DNA from: Chrysopilus asiliformis
Lineage: Eukaryota; Arthropoda; Insecta; Diptera; Rhagionidae
Length of the DNA stretch: 64,000 nucleotides
Assembly: GCA_964034945.1 (NCBI GenBank)
Contig: OZ035960.1
Location: 74,445,085 to 74,509,084, forward strand
Direction: 5' to 3'
Shown: positions 19,148-29,415 of the stretch, one piece after another
Layout: each line of letters opens with the position of its first letter
Numbering within the stretch: the stretch's first letter is position 1
Made by a program: the position numbers and the translations under genes
Notes under the pieces: model-generated
Told to the model about the DNA's origin: nothing
The model's input: only the letters and a program-made list of their open reading frames with translations
Database searches by the model: none

Positions 19148-19965
19148 ATGGATACAAAAGCGGTACGTTTTTCCCATTTATTTACTCAACTAAAAAAAAT
19201 TTCAATTTTGTTTATCATTTGTTGTGTAATTTTATAAATATATGAAATAATTTGTTTAATCGGGCAATTGAGGTTATGTTATTTAATTTTGGCTTCCCTT
19301 GTCTTAGAAGAAAGCGACTGCTTCCCAGCGAGAAACCCTCATAAATTTCATGTTGGAAAACAAGGATTTCGCCAATTCCCGGTTTGAGGCCAAAGCTGGG
19401 AAACCAACAAAAAAACAAAAGTGGGATCAACTGACCACTCTATTAAATTCTATTGGCGGCGCCCACAAAAACACCCAACAATGGCAAAAATATTGGCAGG
19501 ACCAGCGTCGGGAGACGAAAAATAGAAGCGCTGTACTCCGTGAACAGTTTTCAGGGATTGGCGGCGGAGCGCCCATTGAAGTGCAACTGTCCGAAACAGA
19601 AGAAAAAATCATGTCGATAATGGACAAAAGAGCAACTTTTGGGATGGAAAATATTCCTGTAAGTGGCGAAAATGTGGTAAACTTATATACATTTAATCAT
19701 GTAAGTAGAATTTTAATATTTATATATGTATTTTAAGGATACCAATGCTTTTTTGCAACAAAATGCTTTCGAGATATGTGATGAGTTGGAGAATAGTGTA
19801 AGTACAAAAAAAAAATAACGCTTAATCCAAAACAGAACAATACGTTTCAATTTTCCAGAAAGCTACAATAAGATTGTATTTTAGATTCAATATGCACCAG
19901 ATGCTGATGTAGGATCTAGTTCAAATAATCTGCGGCATTCGACGCCAGTTTCAGAAGGACCAGGA
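19148..19965 (+). CDS. Myb/SANT-like protein of a Harbinger element, multi-exon
   Basis: Exon 1 ATGGATACAAAAGCG (19148-19162) is followed by GTACGT; exon 2 resumes at 19308 after CTTAG and reads KKATASQRETLINFMLENKD, then DFANSRFEAKAGKPTKKQKW, DQLTTLLNSIGG, QWQKYWQDQRRETKN, REQFSGIGGGAPIEVQLSET and EEKIMSIMDKR. This is the Myb/SANT-like DNA-binding domain (Myb_DNA-bind_5 type): a W-containing helix, K-rich third helix, and a GGG linker before a leucine-rich helix. Likely further exons are 19739-19799 (DTNAFLQQNAFEICDELENS, donor GTAAGT) and about 19885-19965 (IQYAPDADVGSSSNN). The splicing is inferred. It would bind the element's ends and assist a transposase. The transposase nearby is broken. 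Confidence 0.6.
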
Positions 19966-19991
19966 ACTTCGCAAACCTTAATAGGAAAAAA

Positions 19992-20333
19992 TTACCTTAA
20001 ATTGTTTCTAATGTATATTATACCTACAAGTAGAGCATTTATAGAATGGAAGTGTTTCCTATTAAAGTAGAGATGCTCTACATTCCAATTTGGACGTAAT
20101 AACGCCACATGGGTTCCATCGATTGCTCCTATGACTCCAGGAAACCCGGAGATTTCATAAAACCTAAAAACTAGGGATGTCAAAAAAGAACCGGTTAAAC
20201 CGGTTACCCGGTGTTTTTGCTTCGGTTCATGCACAAAAGAACATTTCAACATTGAGTAATAAAGTCCACAGAATGTTTTTTTTTTCCCCAAAACTTTACA
20301 GTCAATAATAGTACAAAAGTGGAAAAGCTTCAA
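19992..20333 (-). pseudogene. PIF/Harbinger transposase, DDE N-part fragment
   Basis: The minus-strand frame holds FYEISGFPGVIGAIDGTHVA, then LLRPNWNVEHLYFNRKHFHS and INALLVG. The GFPGVIGAIDGTH block, with the first catalytic D, and NRK.(Y/F)HSIN are diagnostic for Harbinger (HARBI1-like) nucleases. The upstream part of the open frame (residues 1-55) does not look like transposase and matches a stretch at 20168-20330 beginning TAGGGATGTCAAAAAAG, possibly another insertion. The remaining catalytic residues are missing after the NNLR end. Confidence 0.75.
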
Positions 20334-20940
20334 AAACTCGATTATGTGGCTTGGTCCACTCTAGCTTTTAACGCCTCATTTCTCCTTTCATATTCCTCGT
20401 CCACAGTAGCCAAAAGACTGATCAAATTATTTTGCAATTATGCGATCTCCATTTTGCACAAGCAATGCCTAGAAAACCCATAATTTAATATTTATAATAA
20501 TAAGTAAAATTTTATATTTACGGTATCTAATTTCGGCTATTCGGAATTGTTTATTTCCCATCTGACAAAACGTCAAATCATAAACTCACTTTTTATGATT
20601 TACGTACTAGATTTGTAGTAGATTCTTTTTCACCTCCACTTAAAGTGAGTTTTACAATCACAATACCGAAGTGGTGAGTATTTTTCAAAAGTGAAGTGAA
20701 TTTGTCTAGGCGGATAAATTCACGCGTGAGTTTTTCCACCTCGTTTCCAAATTTAAATCACAATACCGCTGCAGAAGGATTTGAGCACGCAATTTCACTG
20801 ATGCAAACATTTAATAATTTATCAAAAATGTTTTTTAATTCCAGGTTTTAAAATGTGAAATCAGGGAAATCGGGATTATAAAAATCACGAAATTTCCCAG
20901 GAAGTCGCTCCCGGGCCTTTCCGGACCCACTAATAGGAAC

Positions 20941-21170
20941 CCTACAATTTTTATCGTATAATAACCTGTGATAAGTCCAAATCGAGCTCAGTGACACAAT
21001 TATTCTTAGACGCCGTTAAAGCTTGAAAGATGAAAAGTTTGATGGATCCCAACAGTTATCTGTAGATTTTTTCTGAGAGCCCAGAAGGGGGTCATGTAAG
21101 CAGCTACTGCTCAATTTCCGTCGTTTGCGAAGGATGTGTTAGAAAAAACAAGCCTCGAGAAGGATAGAAA
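20941..21170 (+). pseudogene. Ty3/Gypsy pol fragment upstream of RT
   Basis: A stretch at 21095-21165 is nearly identical to 22430-22500 and encodes the motif around FPSFAKDVLEKTSL that precedes the reverse transcriptase in Ty3/Gypsy pol; here the reading is broken. Together with 16792-17560 it may be one element split by the hAT at 17733-20932. Confidence 0.55.
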
Positions 21171-21177
21171 AAAGCAG

Positions 21178-21556
21178 GTGTCTGTCTCGTAGAGACGGCC
21201 AAAAGACGTGGATCCGTCTACAACGATCGCCAATAGATATTTAAGCAAGAAATTTTAGTGAAAAGGAAATTAAGGAAACAAATTTTTATTTAAAACATAA
21301 CAAAAGCTATAATTGCCAATCTGGCCATTATTGAAAATCCGTATGGTGATTTAAGTGAACGGCGAACAGTTGTATCAAAATTCCAGTTTGAAGTCAGACT
21401 TTCTAATTAGATTTTTTTAAAATTGATTCCAATCGGATTTTGATGTATGGGAGTTTTATGTAGAATCATATCCTAAATAACTTTTGTTTTTGCACTTCTT
21501 TGATAACATGCACCGTTTTTGAGATATTCAGTTTCACCATACGGGTATAATAATTT
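21178..21556 (+). repeat. Repeat A, copy 3 (5' extended type)
   Basis: It begins GTGTCTGTCTCGTAGAGACG, then CGATCGCCAATAGATATTTA and the ACATAACAAAAGCTATAATTG body. It ends CCATACGGGTATAATAATTT, directly before LTR copy 3. Same arrangement as copy 1 (repeat A then LTR), so the pair may have moved or duplicated together. Confidence 0.8.
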
Positions 21557-21559
21557 TAT

Positions 21560-22105
21560 TTATATATATAATGACGAAGGTTTTACATAAATTTACTACT
21601 ATTTCATCGATTCTACTACTACTTTCGGCCGATTTACTACGATTTCGAAAATCAAAAGTCACAACCCTGAACAGAACTTTAATGCTGGGAGCGAAATATC
21701 GCTCTCTCAGTAGTAAAATACATACTTATATATGTGTGTGCATCATTCCCAACAGCCATCGCTCGAGGCTTTCATTCATTTTTATGCGAGACCCACAAAC
21801 CGATTTGAACAAGAAGCGAAAACTTAAATAGAAATCATTTTCGTTCCCAAGAACGAGAGTCGGAAACCACAGCAAACGCTTTTGCCGTTAAGAGCGAAAA
21901 GAACGAAATAACATGACATTCAATACATCAGATTCAATACACATAAAGGAGAAGCATAAAAAGAGTATAAATGTGAAATCTGTACTACAAGCAGCAAACA
22001 CAGCATAACAGCGGCAGTGAAAATTTTGATTTTGATCTTTAAAAAAATAATTGAATATAGTTTAACATAACAAAATACCCTAAACAATGCTTTAATGTAG
22101 GCCTC
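21560..22105 (+). mobile_element. LTR-like repeat G, copy 3, upstream of Gypsy pol
   Basis: Matches 1566-2640 from TAATGACGAAGGTTTTACAT through CAACCCTGAACAG, ACGAGAGTCGGAAACC and AGTATAAATGTGAAATC to AACAATGCTTTAATGTAGG. It carries the empty TTAA site of the piggyBac MITE (about 21826) and lacks ~225 bp present in copy 1. It is followed at once by pol sequence of a Ty3/Gypsy element, suggesting it is that element's LTR, though a deletion would have removed gag. Confidence 0.6.
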
Positions 22106-22586
22106 ATCTTATAACACAGTTTCTGTTCGGATGTCACCACAAACTATCGAGTATCATCGATTGCAAATTTGTTATCATGGCAGCAAGCCGATTTTCTAAT
22201 TTGTACCCCCATAACCAAAATCCAAGACGTATCCACGTCAAAACGAGCCTCGAGAAGAACCTCCCCTGACTGAAAGTCTAATACCGTGACTGGTTTCCTG
22301 TTCGAAGTTTTCATGGTCGTATTATCTCCAAGCTTAATCATATTATCTCCGAGCTTAATGATGGTGATATCGAGTTACAAAATGGTCCGAAAACGCACGA
22401 TCTTTCCGAAAAAGAACGCCAAGAATTTCAAGCAGCTACTGCTCGATTTCCCTCGTTTGCGAAGGATGTGTTAGAAAAAACGAGCCTCAAGAAGGATGTC
22501 ATCGAGGTACACAAAGCACAACTCATCAAGCAGAGGATTTATCCAGTCACTCCCGTCATGGAGGAACTGATTTATGAACTGGGGTG

Positions 22587-23109
22587 CGTTCCTTTATTCC
22601 CGAGTAAAGTAAAGGTTGGGTTTGTCAAAGTTAGAACAGCTGATTGCCAAAGTGGAAATTTTACCGACGTTAACTCTGATTAAAAGAACGCGATTTGGTT
22701 AACTTTGACAGCAGTGATGTGCACAACAATACATTAAAAATATGTCGGACCAACAAATGATCAAAGCAATCTTTTTGGGAGCTGCGGAAGTGTTTGAAAA
22801 CCAACAGAAGCTTTATATTGAAAACAATGAAATGGTAAATTTTATATAAAAACATAACTCATTCGAAACTACGAGACGAATTTACAGTTGATTGACAGTT
22901 GTAACCGTCTCGGTTAACTTTATCGCGTTCTTTAATTACAATTAAAGTTAACTTTGTCCAACTCAACTCTCGAGCAGAGTTCAGAAAAGTAATTTTGACA
23001 GCTTAACTTTGGCATTTAAGAACGGCAGTAAAGTTTACTGAGCGTTAACCGTAGTCATTTAAGAACGCATTTTTCTTTACCGCGGTTAACCACGGTTAAT
23101 AAAGGAACG
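22587..23109. mobile_element. MITE with CGTTCCTTTATT inverted ends
   Basis: It begins CGTTCCTTTATTCCCGAG and ends GGTTAATAAAGGAACG. Repeated subterminal GTTAACTTT/AAAGTTAAC motifs occur through it. Inside, ATGTCGGACCAACAAATGAT (22742) opens a 35-residue frame (QQMIKAIFLGAAEVFENQQK) ending at a GGTAAATTT splice-donor-like site, perhaps a first exon of a lost transposase. It interrupts the Gypsy RT. Superfamily not established. Confidence 0.65.
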
Positions 23110-23128
23110 TAAAAATTTTTACTCTTTT

Positions 23129-23568
23129 CTGTTCGATATGAGTTCTGAACTTACTCCGAACACATATCGAACAGAAAAGTGTAAGTCCAGAACTAATCTT
23201 TTCAGTCCTGGACTTACTCTTGCTTTTAGCTGGAGTAAACTTTTGACAGCTGATATTTGTCAGACATAACCTCTCTTTTACAGTGTTTGGAAGTCAAGAA
23301 AATTTATACAATGTATAATTATGAAAATTTATATGTTGAAAATCATTCTGGAGAGAAATCAAATTAAACATGATTAGTTCCTTGATATTCATTTTAAAAA
23401 TGTTGTACACAAACGTAAAACTTAACCTCAACCTTGACAGTTCAAACGTGACTTACTCTGAACTTACTCCAAGTTGTTCGATAAAAACAAATTCAGAGTA
23501 AGAAAATCCGCCATTTTGTGGAGTAAAGTGAAAATATTCGGAGTAAGTCCAGGACTTATATCGAACAG
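23129..23568. mobile_element. MITE with CTGTTCGATAT inverted ends
   Basis: The left end CTGTTCGATATGAGTTCTGA and right end ...GGACTTATATCGAACAG pair over about 32 bp with few mismatches (also ACTTACTCCGAA/TTCGGAGTAAGT). A further inverted CATATCGAACAGAAAAG lies just inside the left end. Length 440 bp. No clear target duplication, no coding. Confidence 0.7.
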
Positions 23569-24440
23569 ACCTGATAAGACTTGGTATCATCGAGGAGACC
23601 ATCAGCTCGTGGTGTTTACCAGTGGCTCGCCAAGAAGTCAGGTAAAAACAGACTCTGTCTGGATTCGCGCAAGCTCAGCTTTGTCAAGAAGAAAGACGCC
23701 TATCCATCTAATCGCGTCTGGAGAATGCACACTACAAATTTAGTGTGGATCTAAGTTCGGATTCTGGCAGATACCTCTAGAAAAGAACGCGAGTTTACAA
23801 CTTTTGCGGTACTGGCGAGACCCTTGTACCGTTGTACCATAATACCGTTATTCCGCATGGCTTATGCTGCACAACGGCTTTGTCGGTTAATAGAAAAGGT
23901 TATCCCCTACAAACCTCGACAGTTCGTGTTCGTTTACCTGGATCAGTTGCTAATCGTCGCGGAGTCCTTCGATCATAGGATCGAGTTGTTGACATAAGTC
24001 GATAGTCTACTAAACTGTGGGACTCACCGTGAATTTGCATAAATACAAATTCACATACAACAAACTTCGGTACGTAGGGTATATGTATCTGAAGATAGAC
24101 CCGAACAAGGTAGATGCTATTGTAAATTTCCCGTTCCACCTACGGCAAAACCAACCGGCCGTTTTCTGCTCTTGAAAAAGTTCATTCGGACAATGGATTT
24201 TGTTTAGGGCTCCTTAAAAGATTCATTCGGACAATCGTCGATAATTTACATCAAGAAAATTTCTTACAAAGTATGGTGTAGAACATGTTCGAACGGCCAC
24301 ATACTCACCAGAGGCGAATATCTCGGAAATAGATATTGTGACGAAAATTTTGGCGAGATAGTGTGACGATTGCTACTATGAGATATCAAGTACCCGATTC
24401 TCCTCAAAATACTTTAATGCCCCTGTTAAGCAATAGCAAC

Positions 24441-24954
24441 AAGAATTTCGTTGATTTTGAAAAGACAACCAATAGGATCGGGCCAAATATGTTATAACTT
24501 TAAAATAAATGCACATGAAATTTAAATCGGTAGTTTGTGGTCTAATGGAGGCTCAATTGGTGGAAGGAAAAATCCAAGCTGGAGCTACTTGATGTCGAAG
24601 AGGGAAATGGGTTGTTCCTTAAGATCCGAATTCAGAATTTATTTTTTTAAATAAAAGATTGACTCGAAATTTTTTTCTAAAAATCACACAAAAATTTGGT
24701 AATCTGACGAGTGTAATTAAGTTTAAATGTTAGAAATATAGTTTCATACCGAAGTTACTTATTATTAAAGACAAAAAATGTCATAATTTAAAATCGACAA
24801 TTTAATACAATTAATATAACTTCCCTTAGTTATCTGTTGCCTTAGTTGCTTTAGTTTTGCGGTTGAAATTTCATCCGATTGGCTTGAAATTTTGCACACT
24901 TACGTAAGTCCGATGACAATAGAATATTTTCTCTACTTCGTACTTGTCATAATA
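24441..24954. other. No recognisable feature
   Basis: A/T-rich sequence with no credible open frame. The first 150 bp may be the tail of the dead Gypsy pol (a VVCGLMEAQLVEGK reading), but I cannot support a domain. Confidence 0.4.
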
Positions 24955-25320
24955 ACATGATTATTCTTTTCCTCAAATTTTCCAGAAAAAATCTCATCTT
25001 GGGGTTCTTGGAGTCGCTGAATCCGATTCTGGCATTAAGGATAAGGAAAGGTCCTGTAAGGATAACGTGGTTATCCTTTTCCTCAAATTTTCCGGAAAAA
25101 TCTCATCTGGAAGTTTTTGGGGTCGCTCAGTCTGATTTTGGATTCTAAAAGTAGTGATAACGGAAGTTCCTATAAAGATATGGAAATTATTCTTTTCCTC
25201 AAATTTTTCGGGAAACTTCTCATATGGGGTTTTTGGGATCGACGAATCCGATTCTGAAATTAAGAAGTCTGTAAGGATGAGGGAATAATGTGATTATGCT
25301 TTTCATTTTGGATTTTTAGT
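24955..25320 (+). repeat. Diverged minisatellite units related to the 122-bp family
   Basis: About three units carry GGGGTTCTTGGAGTCGCTGA-type, AATCCGATTCTGG and AGGTCCTGTAAGGATAACG motifs with CTCAAATTTTCCGGAAAAA, the same order as at 5790-7017 but strongly diverged. An old copy. Confidence 0.6.
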
Positions 25321-25687
25321 CATACTAATCAAATACAAAATAACTAAAAAGGATAAAAAAAATTTAAAGGAAGCTTTTATTTTTTAAAATTGCACTTAAA
25401 AATTTTTTTTGGGGACCATATAATATAAATACTGTATTTATCTCTCTTTTATTTCTGATCTAAAGTGCTTTTTTTAATTTTTTTTTAAATTTTTATTTAA
25501 ATTAACTAAAGTTAACCAAAAATATATTTGGCCGTACAAAAGGAAGTAAAAGTACGCATTCGGTGAATCAAAACTACGTGGAATACAAGTGTGATGTGAC
25601 AAAGCCTATTTTTAAACCAAAGCTAAAATGATGATTACTAAAAATGCGGATAAATAAACTAAATAAACGCGATAAACGCGATAAAAT
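25321..25687. other. No recognisable feature
   Basis: A/T-rich, with T and A runs around 25460-25500. No gene or repeat recognised. Confidence 0.4.
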
Positions 25688-26237
25688 AAACATAACAAAA
25701 GCTATAATTGCCAATCTGGCAATCATTGGAGACCCGTATGGTGATATTCGTATCAAAATTCGAACAGTTGTACCAAAATTCCACTTTGAAGTCAAACTTT
25801 CTAATAAGATTTTTTTAAATTTATTCCAATCGGATTTTGACGTATGGAGTTTTATGTAGAATCATATCCTAAATAACTTTTGTTCTCGCACTTTTTTGAT
25901 AAGATGCACCGTTTTTGGGATATTCACGTTCGTATGGGGGGTACCCCCCCTAATGGTCAATTTGGCCCATTAACGAACTTAGCCTCGCATTTTACGAAAA
26001 ACGGATCTGTGCAAACTTTCAAGTCTCTAGCTCAATCCGTGCGACCGCAATCCGCGCCACAGACAGACAGACAGACGGACAGACAGACAGACGGACGGAC
26101 GGACGGACGGACATGCAAAAATTAAATATTTTTATCATTCTAAACACACTGGTGTAATTCATTTTTTTGTGCGATGACGGGATATTTACGTTACAAACGG
26201 TAAGGCAAAGTTAATATACCCTTTGGTTTTACCATAC
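25688..26237 (+). repeat. Repeat A, copy 4 (full type)
   Basis: Starts ACATAACAAAAGCTATAATT after ATAA. It contains CATTGGAGACCCGTATGG, GGGGGGTACCCCCCCTAATG (itself an inverted GGGGTACCCC), TCTAGCTCAATCCGTGCGAC, a CAGACAGACGGACGG microsatellite at 26060-26115, ATCATTCTAAACACACTGG and GTTACAAACGGTAAGG. It ends ATATACCC...GGGTATAA, a 3' hairpin. Confidence 0.85.
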
Positions 26238-28924
26238 GGGTATAAAAATATAAATCATCCCCGCCGAACACCGAGATAATCTAAGGTAACCAACAATTCG
26301 TTATTCCACTAGTAAACAAAATAGCATCAACCAACGATTTTGTAATATAGACGCTTTTCTAATAAAAAAGCATCAACCAACGATTTTGTAATATAGACGC
26401 TTTTCTAATATAGACTTCGTGGATTTTAAACTACGTTTGAATTTATTCATCATCATTACGCTCATCTGCGATAAGTATCGAAGGAAAATCAATTGGTGTA
26501 ACAACATGCAGTAGGATTCGACGAAGATATTGGATTCAACAGCTTTCGACTACAATCAGCATCGTCATCTATCAACATTTCATACTAACCTATCTCGGTT
26601 ATAATAATTCATTTTCAAATTAGTACTTTTTTGTGATTAGTTAGCGGATTTTTTTTCGAGGAATTGTTTGGGATCGCTTGAAAAAAGCTTTAGAACTAAG
26701 CAACCAAATTTTTATAAAAATATTTGCGTTTGCAGGTTTCGCGAAAGATCGCTAAAAACATGTATGAGATCGGATATAGTACCGGTAAATCCTTCTGGAT
26801 TTACCATGCCAAGGACCTCAAGCCGTAGCCGGTTCATACTTCTCTTGATATATAATACCCGCCTTGAGACTATCGCAGGCATGGACGAACCCCACGTTGG
26901 CACGAATTTTTACTAATCTTATGACACTGGCTCATTTTTCATAATCATTTGTTAATTTTTCCAAGAAAATGCCAGAGGGGCAGTCACCCAACCAGAATAT
27001 ACACACCAATTAAATCATCGCTTCCTATAGATAAATTAACCCATTTTGGCCCAAATTGTCGGTTTAACGACCAGTACGTTGAGCAATTTTGATTATTATT
27101 GGTACCACATATAAGTCAAAGTTGCTATTATGGAAACACGAGTCTGGGCCAAAATATAAATCCGGATTGTTCGAACAATTTTCAGGGTTACTCATTTTAG
27201 AGTCCTGTTATCGTTTTGTCAAATCCTGTTTCCTTTTTAAACAATTCTGCAGAATCCAACGTAATGAAAAAATTGATTTTAATTAAAAAAATCTCAATAG
27301 TAAGTCTGTCAAACCGTCCATTGTTGCAAAAACTCGCTGGCAAACCAAACCCATCTTATCACGCTATCACTGGTCTGCTAAACCGTTCCTCGTGCCAACA
27401 ACCCACTAGCGGCCCAGATACATCTCATCACACTGTAGCTACTCCATCAAACAGTTCCTAGTTTCAAAGAACTACCAACCAGACAGGTCCGTTTCATTGT
27501 GATCAGATTTCTGAAGAAATGGATTTTTACGAGGTTCTCCTAAAGATCCCAAAAAGAATGGACCAAAACCGTCTGGTTATAAAGACAAGCATCGGAGTGA
27601 CAGTGCTCAAAAAGGATGAAATCGGAAATTATCAACAAAAAACCTTTTTTTAGTTTTGGTATCATTTTCCAGAAGAGCAATGAAAACCTTGTTAAATCGT
27701 TTTAATTCTCTTTCAATAACCCTGAGTTTTCTTTAAATGAGAAAAATTGGGCTCAGTTTTCTTTAAATGAGACTCTGTTTTCTTTAAATGAAAATTAAAA
27801 TGAATGAACAAGGTTTTTTATTGCTCTTCTGTCAAATTTGGTATAATGGACTTAGCACAATTTCACTTTTAGCCGACGATATTAGATTTAGCTCGTCATA
27901 TGAAAAGACACAAATCATACTAACATATAAAAACGAGTTGGTGTCTGTCAGTTTGTTAGTATGTTATGGTCATTTGATGCTGACCGGCTCGGCGCTCCTT
28001 CAACTGATTTTTGCAGAAGCTATGGGGATACGGACGAGGAAGAGTCGACATTAAATTTTGCTCTGTCACTACCATTTTGCTCTGTCGTTACCATTTTGCT
28101 CTATCACTACCAGCTAGGAGAACCAACGTAGGAGACCCTATCTCGGCAGTCTCTTCTTAAATGTCCTGGAAGACCTAAAGACTTCGTCAGAAGCTCAAAA
28201 TGGTTCAAAATATAGGAAAAAGGATCATATAGATCCACATGGTATCACAATGGGACAATTCTGGCCTAAGTGTACATCTGTTAAGAATAGTTGGCACAAA
28301 CGGGTGTCTGTACACAAGATTTCTCAAAAACTACTAGAACTAGAGTGGTCCAGGCTTTTCAAAAATCCCGGTTTCGTTTCTGCGATTTTTCCTAACACCA
28401 CGTGTTTTTCTGTAGTATGAAAAAATATGGAATTAAACAAAATTACTACACTTTTGTCTTTTACTAGAAATACGTGTCTCAAACCATTATCGAGAGATAC
28501 CGTTTTTCTAATAATTTATTATAGTTTTTTGCAATTATCTGAAAAACTAACGGGTTTTCGGTAATTCAATTGAAGAGAATTACATTTCCCCCAATTTTAT
28601 CTTTTTTCCATATCCGCTGTCTTTTACGGTTATTGAGATATTTTCATTCAAAGTGTTTTTGCGAACTGTTTGTAAACTAACAGTTTTTCGAAAAAACAGT
28701 TATAAGAAAAAAATAATGATATTAAAATTCCCTACTTTTTCCCTTTCTCCACAAATTTATATGTTTTATCGTTATCGAGATATAGATTTCGTATTTTTTT
28801 TTTCTTTTTTTAATTAAAATAATATTGCTTTCAACAGTGTAAATTAAGCTGGAATGTGGATTTAGTAAAGAAAATCATGTCCTGTACACATAAGATATTT
28901 TATTTCCTTTTCTTAATTTTTAAG
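26238..28924. other. Gene-poor stretch, presumed receptor intron
   Basis: No credible coding region. A 46-bp direct tandem duplication lies at 26323-26412 (AGCATCAACCAACGATTTTG unit). At 26740-26910 a frame with VPVNPSGFTMPRTSSRSRFI then LIYNTRLETIAGMDEP may be a protein relic of unknown origin. GCTCTGTC.(A/T)TACCATTTT is repeated near 28060-28110. If the receptor exon at 28925 has upstream exons on this molecule, all this would be intronic. Confidence 0.4.
26323..26412 (+). repeat. 46-bp tandem duplication
   Basis: Two adjacent copies of a unit beginning AGCATCAACCAACGATTTTG and ending GACGCTTTTCTAAT. Differences are limited to the junction A run. Confidence 0.85.
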
Positions 28925-29123
28925 AGCGAGCTCTACGAGAACCCTGACTGGAGTGTGGTGGTTCTTTGCCCTTATGATGGTGAATTCTTACACAGCAAAT
29001 TTAGCAGCATTTTTGACTTCATCCAGAATGGAAGAACCTATAAGAAGTGCGGAAGATTTGGCAAAACAAACAAAAATTAAATATGGAACTGTAATTGCTG
29101 GTAGTACTATGAAATTTTTTCAG
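28925..29123 (+). CDS. Ionotropic glutamate receptor, exon with M3 pore helix
   Basis: Exon between an AG at 28923-28924 and the donor CAG|GTAAAA at 29123/29124. The frame reads [20 protein letters not shown], then [20 protein letters not shown] and [36 protein letters not shown] is the invariant M3 gating motif of animal ionotropic glutamate receptors, and [10 protein letters not shown](K/E)YG opens the S2 half of the ligand-binding domain as in kainate/AMPA-type subunits. It joins the next exon in phase 0. The protein is a glutamate-gated cation channel of the plasma membrane, in insects typically neuromuscular or neuronal. The 5' boundary is the less certain one, and exons for the amino-terminal domain, S1, M1 and M2 are not in the window to the left as far as I can see. 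Confidence 0.9.
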
Positions 29124-29183
29124 GTAAAAATAAAAAAAATTATGGGAACAATATATCATAACACTTGTTTAATATAATTGTAG

Positions 29184-29415
29184 AAATCAAATATATCTGT
29201 GTATCAAAAAATGTGGTCAGTTATGGAATCATCCAATCCATCAGTTTTTACCAGCTCAAATCCAGAAGGTAGAGAACGGGTTTTGAAAAGCAAAAGACGT
29301 TATGCTTTTTTGATGGAATCAACCTTAATATCATATGCAATAGAAAGAAATTGTGACCTTGTTCAAGTTGGCAACACTTTAGATGTAAAATACTATGGAA
29401 TTTTATTGCCACTAA
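29184..29415 (+). CDS. Ionotropic glutamate receptor, S2 ligand-binding exon
   Basis: Follows TTGTAG. The frame reads KSNISVYQKMWSVMESSNPS, VFTSSNPEGRERVLKSKRRY, AFLMESTLISYAIERNCDLV and QVGNTLDVKYYGILLPL, ending one base into a codon at the donor A|GTAAGT (29415/29416). AFLMEST contains the glutamate-binding acidic residue conserved in kainate/AMPA subunits, and RNC.L.QVG..LD.K.YGI is the usual following block. No stops or frameshifts. The single overhanging base is completed by AC of the exon at 42495 to give Asn in the N-SPYR motif, which ties the two exons together across 13 kb. Confidence 0.92.

Larger units (their letters stand above)
19024..20770. mobile_element. PIF/Harbinger element (approximate ends)
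   Basis: The sequence GGTATTGAGAT followed by an AATTTGGA block at about 19024 resembles the complement of the segment ending CACAATACC at about 20769, suggesting inverted ends. Inside are a Myb/SANT gene on the plus strand (19148-19965) and a transposase remnant on the minus strand (19992-20333), the classic two-gene Harbinger layout. I could not find a clean 3-bp duplication. Confidence 0.55.
17733..20932. mobile_element. hAT-type element carrying nested mariner and Harbinger DNA
   Basis: It starts TAGTGGGTGCAGTTCCCGG and ends CCGGACCCACTA, with subterminal GGGATTTCCCGGGAAACGGG and AAATTTCCCAGG motifs. The flanks are ATAGGAAG (17725-17732) and ATAGGAAC (20933-20940), an 8-bp duplication with one change. 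No hAT transposase is seen. The interior holds a mariner remnant (18250-18900) and a Harbinger (about 19024-20770). Confidence 0.7.
22345..24440 (+). pseudogene. Ty3/Gypsy pol: RT and integrase remnants
   Basis: The frame at 22378-22584 reads LSEKERQEFQAATARFPSFA, KDVLEKTSLKKDVIEVHKAQ, IKQRIYPVTPVMEELIYELG, the entry to the reverse transcriptase. Two MITEs then interrupt it (22587-23109, 23129-23568). RT resumes at about 23570 (LIRLGIIEETISSW; frameshift; LCLDSRKLSFV, KKDAYPSN; FTTFAVLARPLYR; AYAAQRLCRLIEKVIPYKPR). The polymerase motif is VYLDQLLIVAESF, with Q where the family has the second D of YLDD. Then YKFTYNKLRYVGYMYLKIDP, NKVDAIVNFPV. From about 24225 integrase-like VEHVRTATYSPEANISEID is visible. 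Multiple stops and frameshifts. The RNase H region is missing. Confidence 0.8.

Noticed and set aside
26041..26115. Regular GACAGACGGACG repeats as a possible CRISPR-like or regulatory array
   Set aside because: It is a 4-bp microsatellite inside repeat A, variable in length between copies, without spacers.
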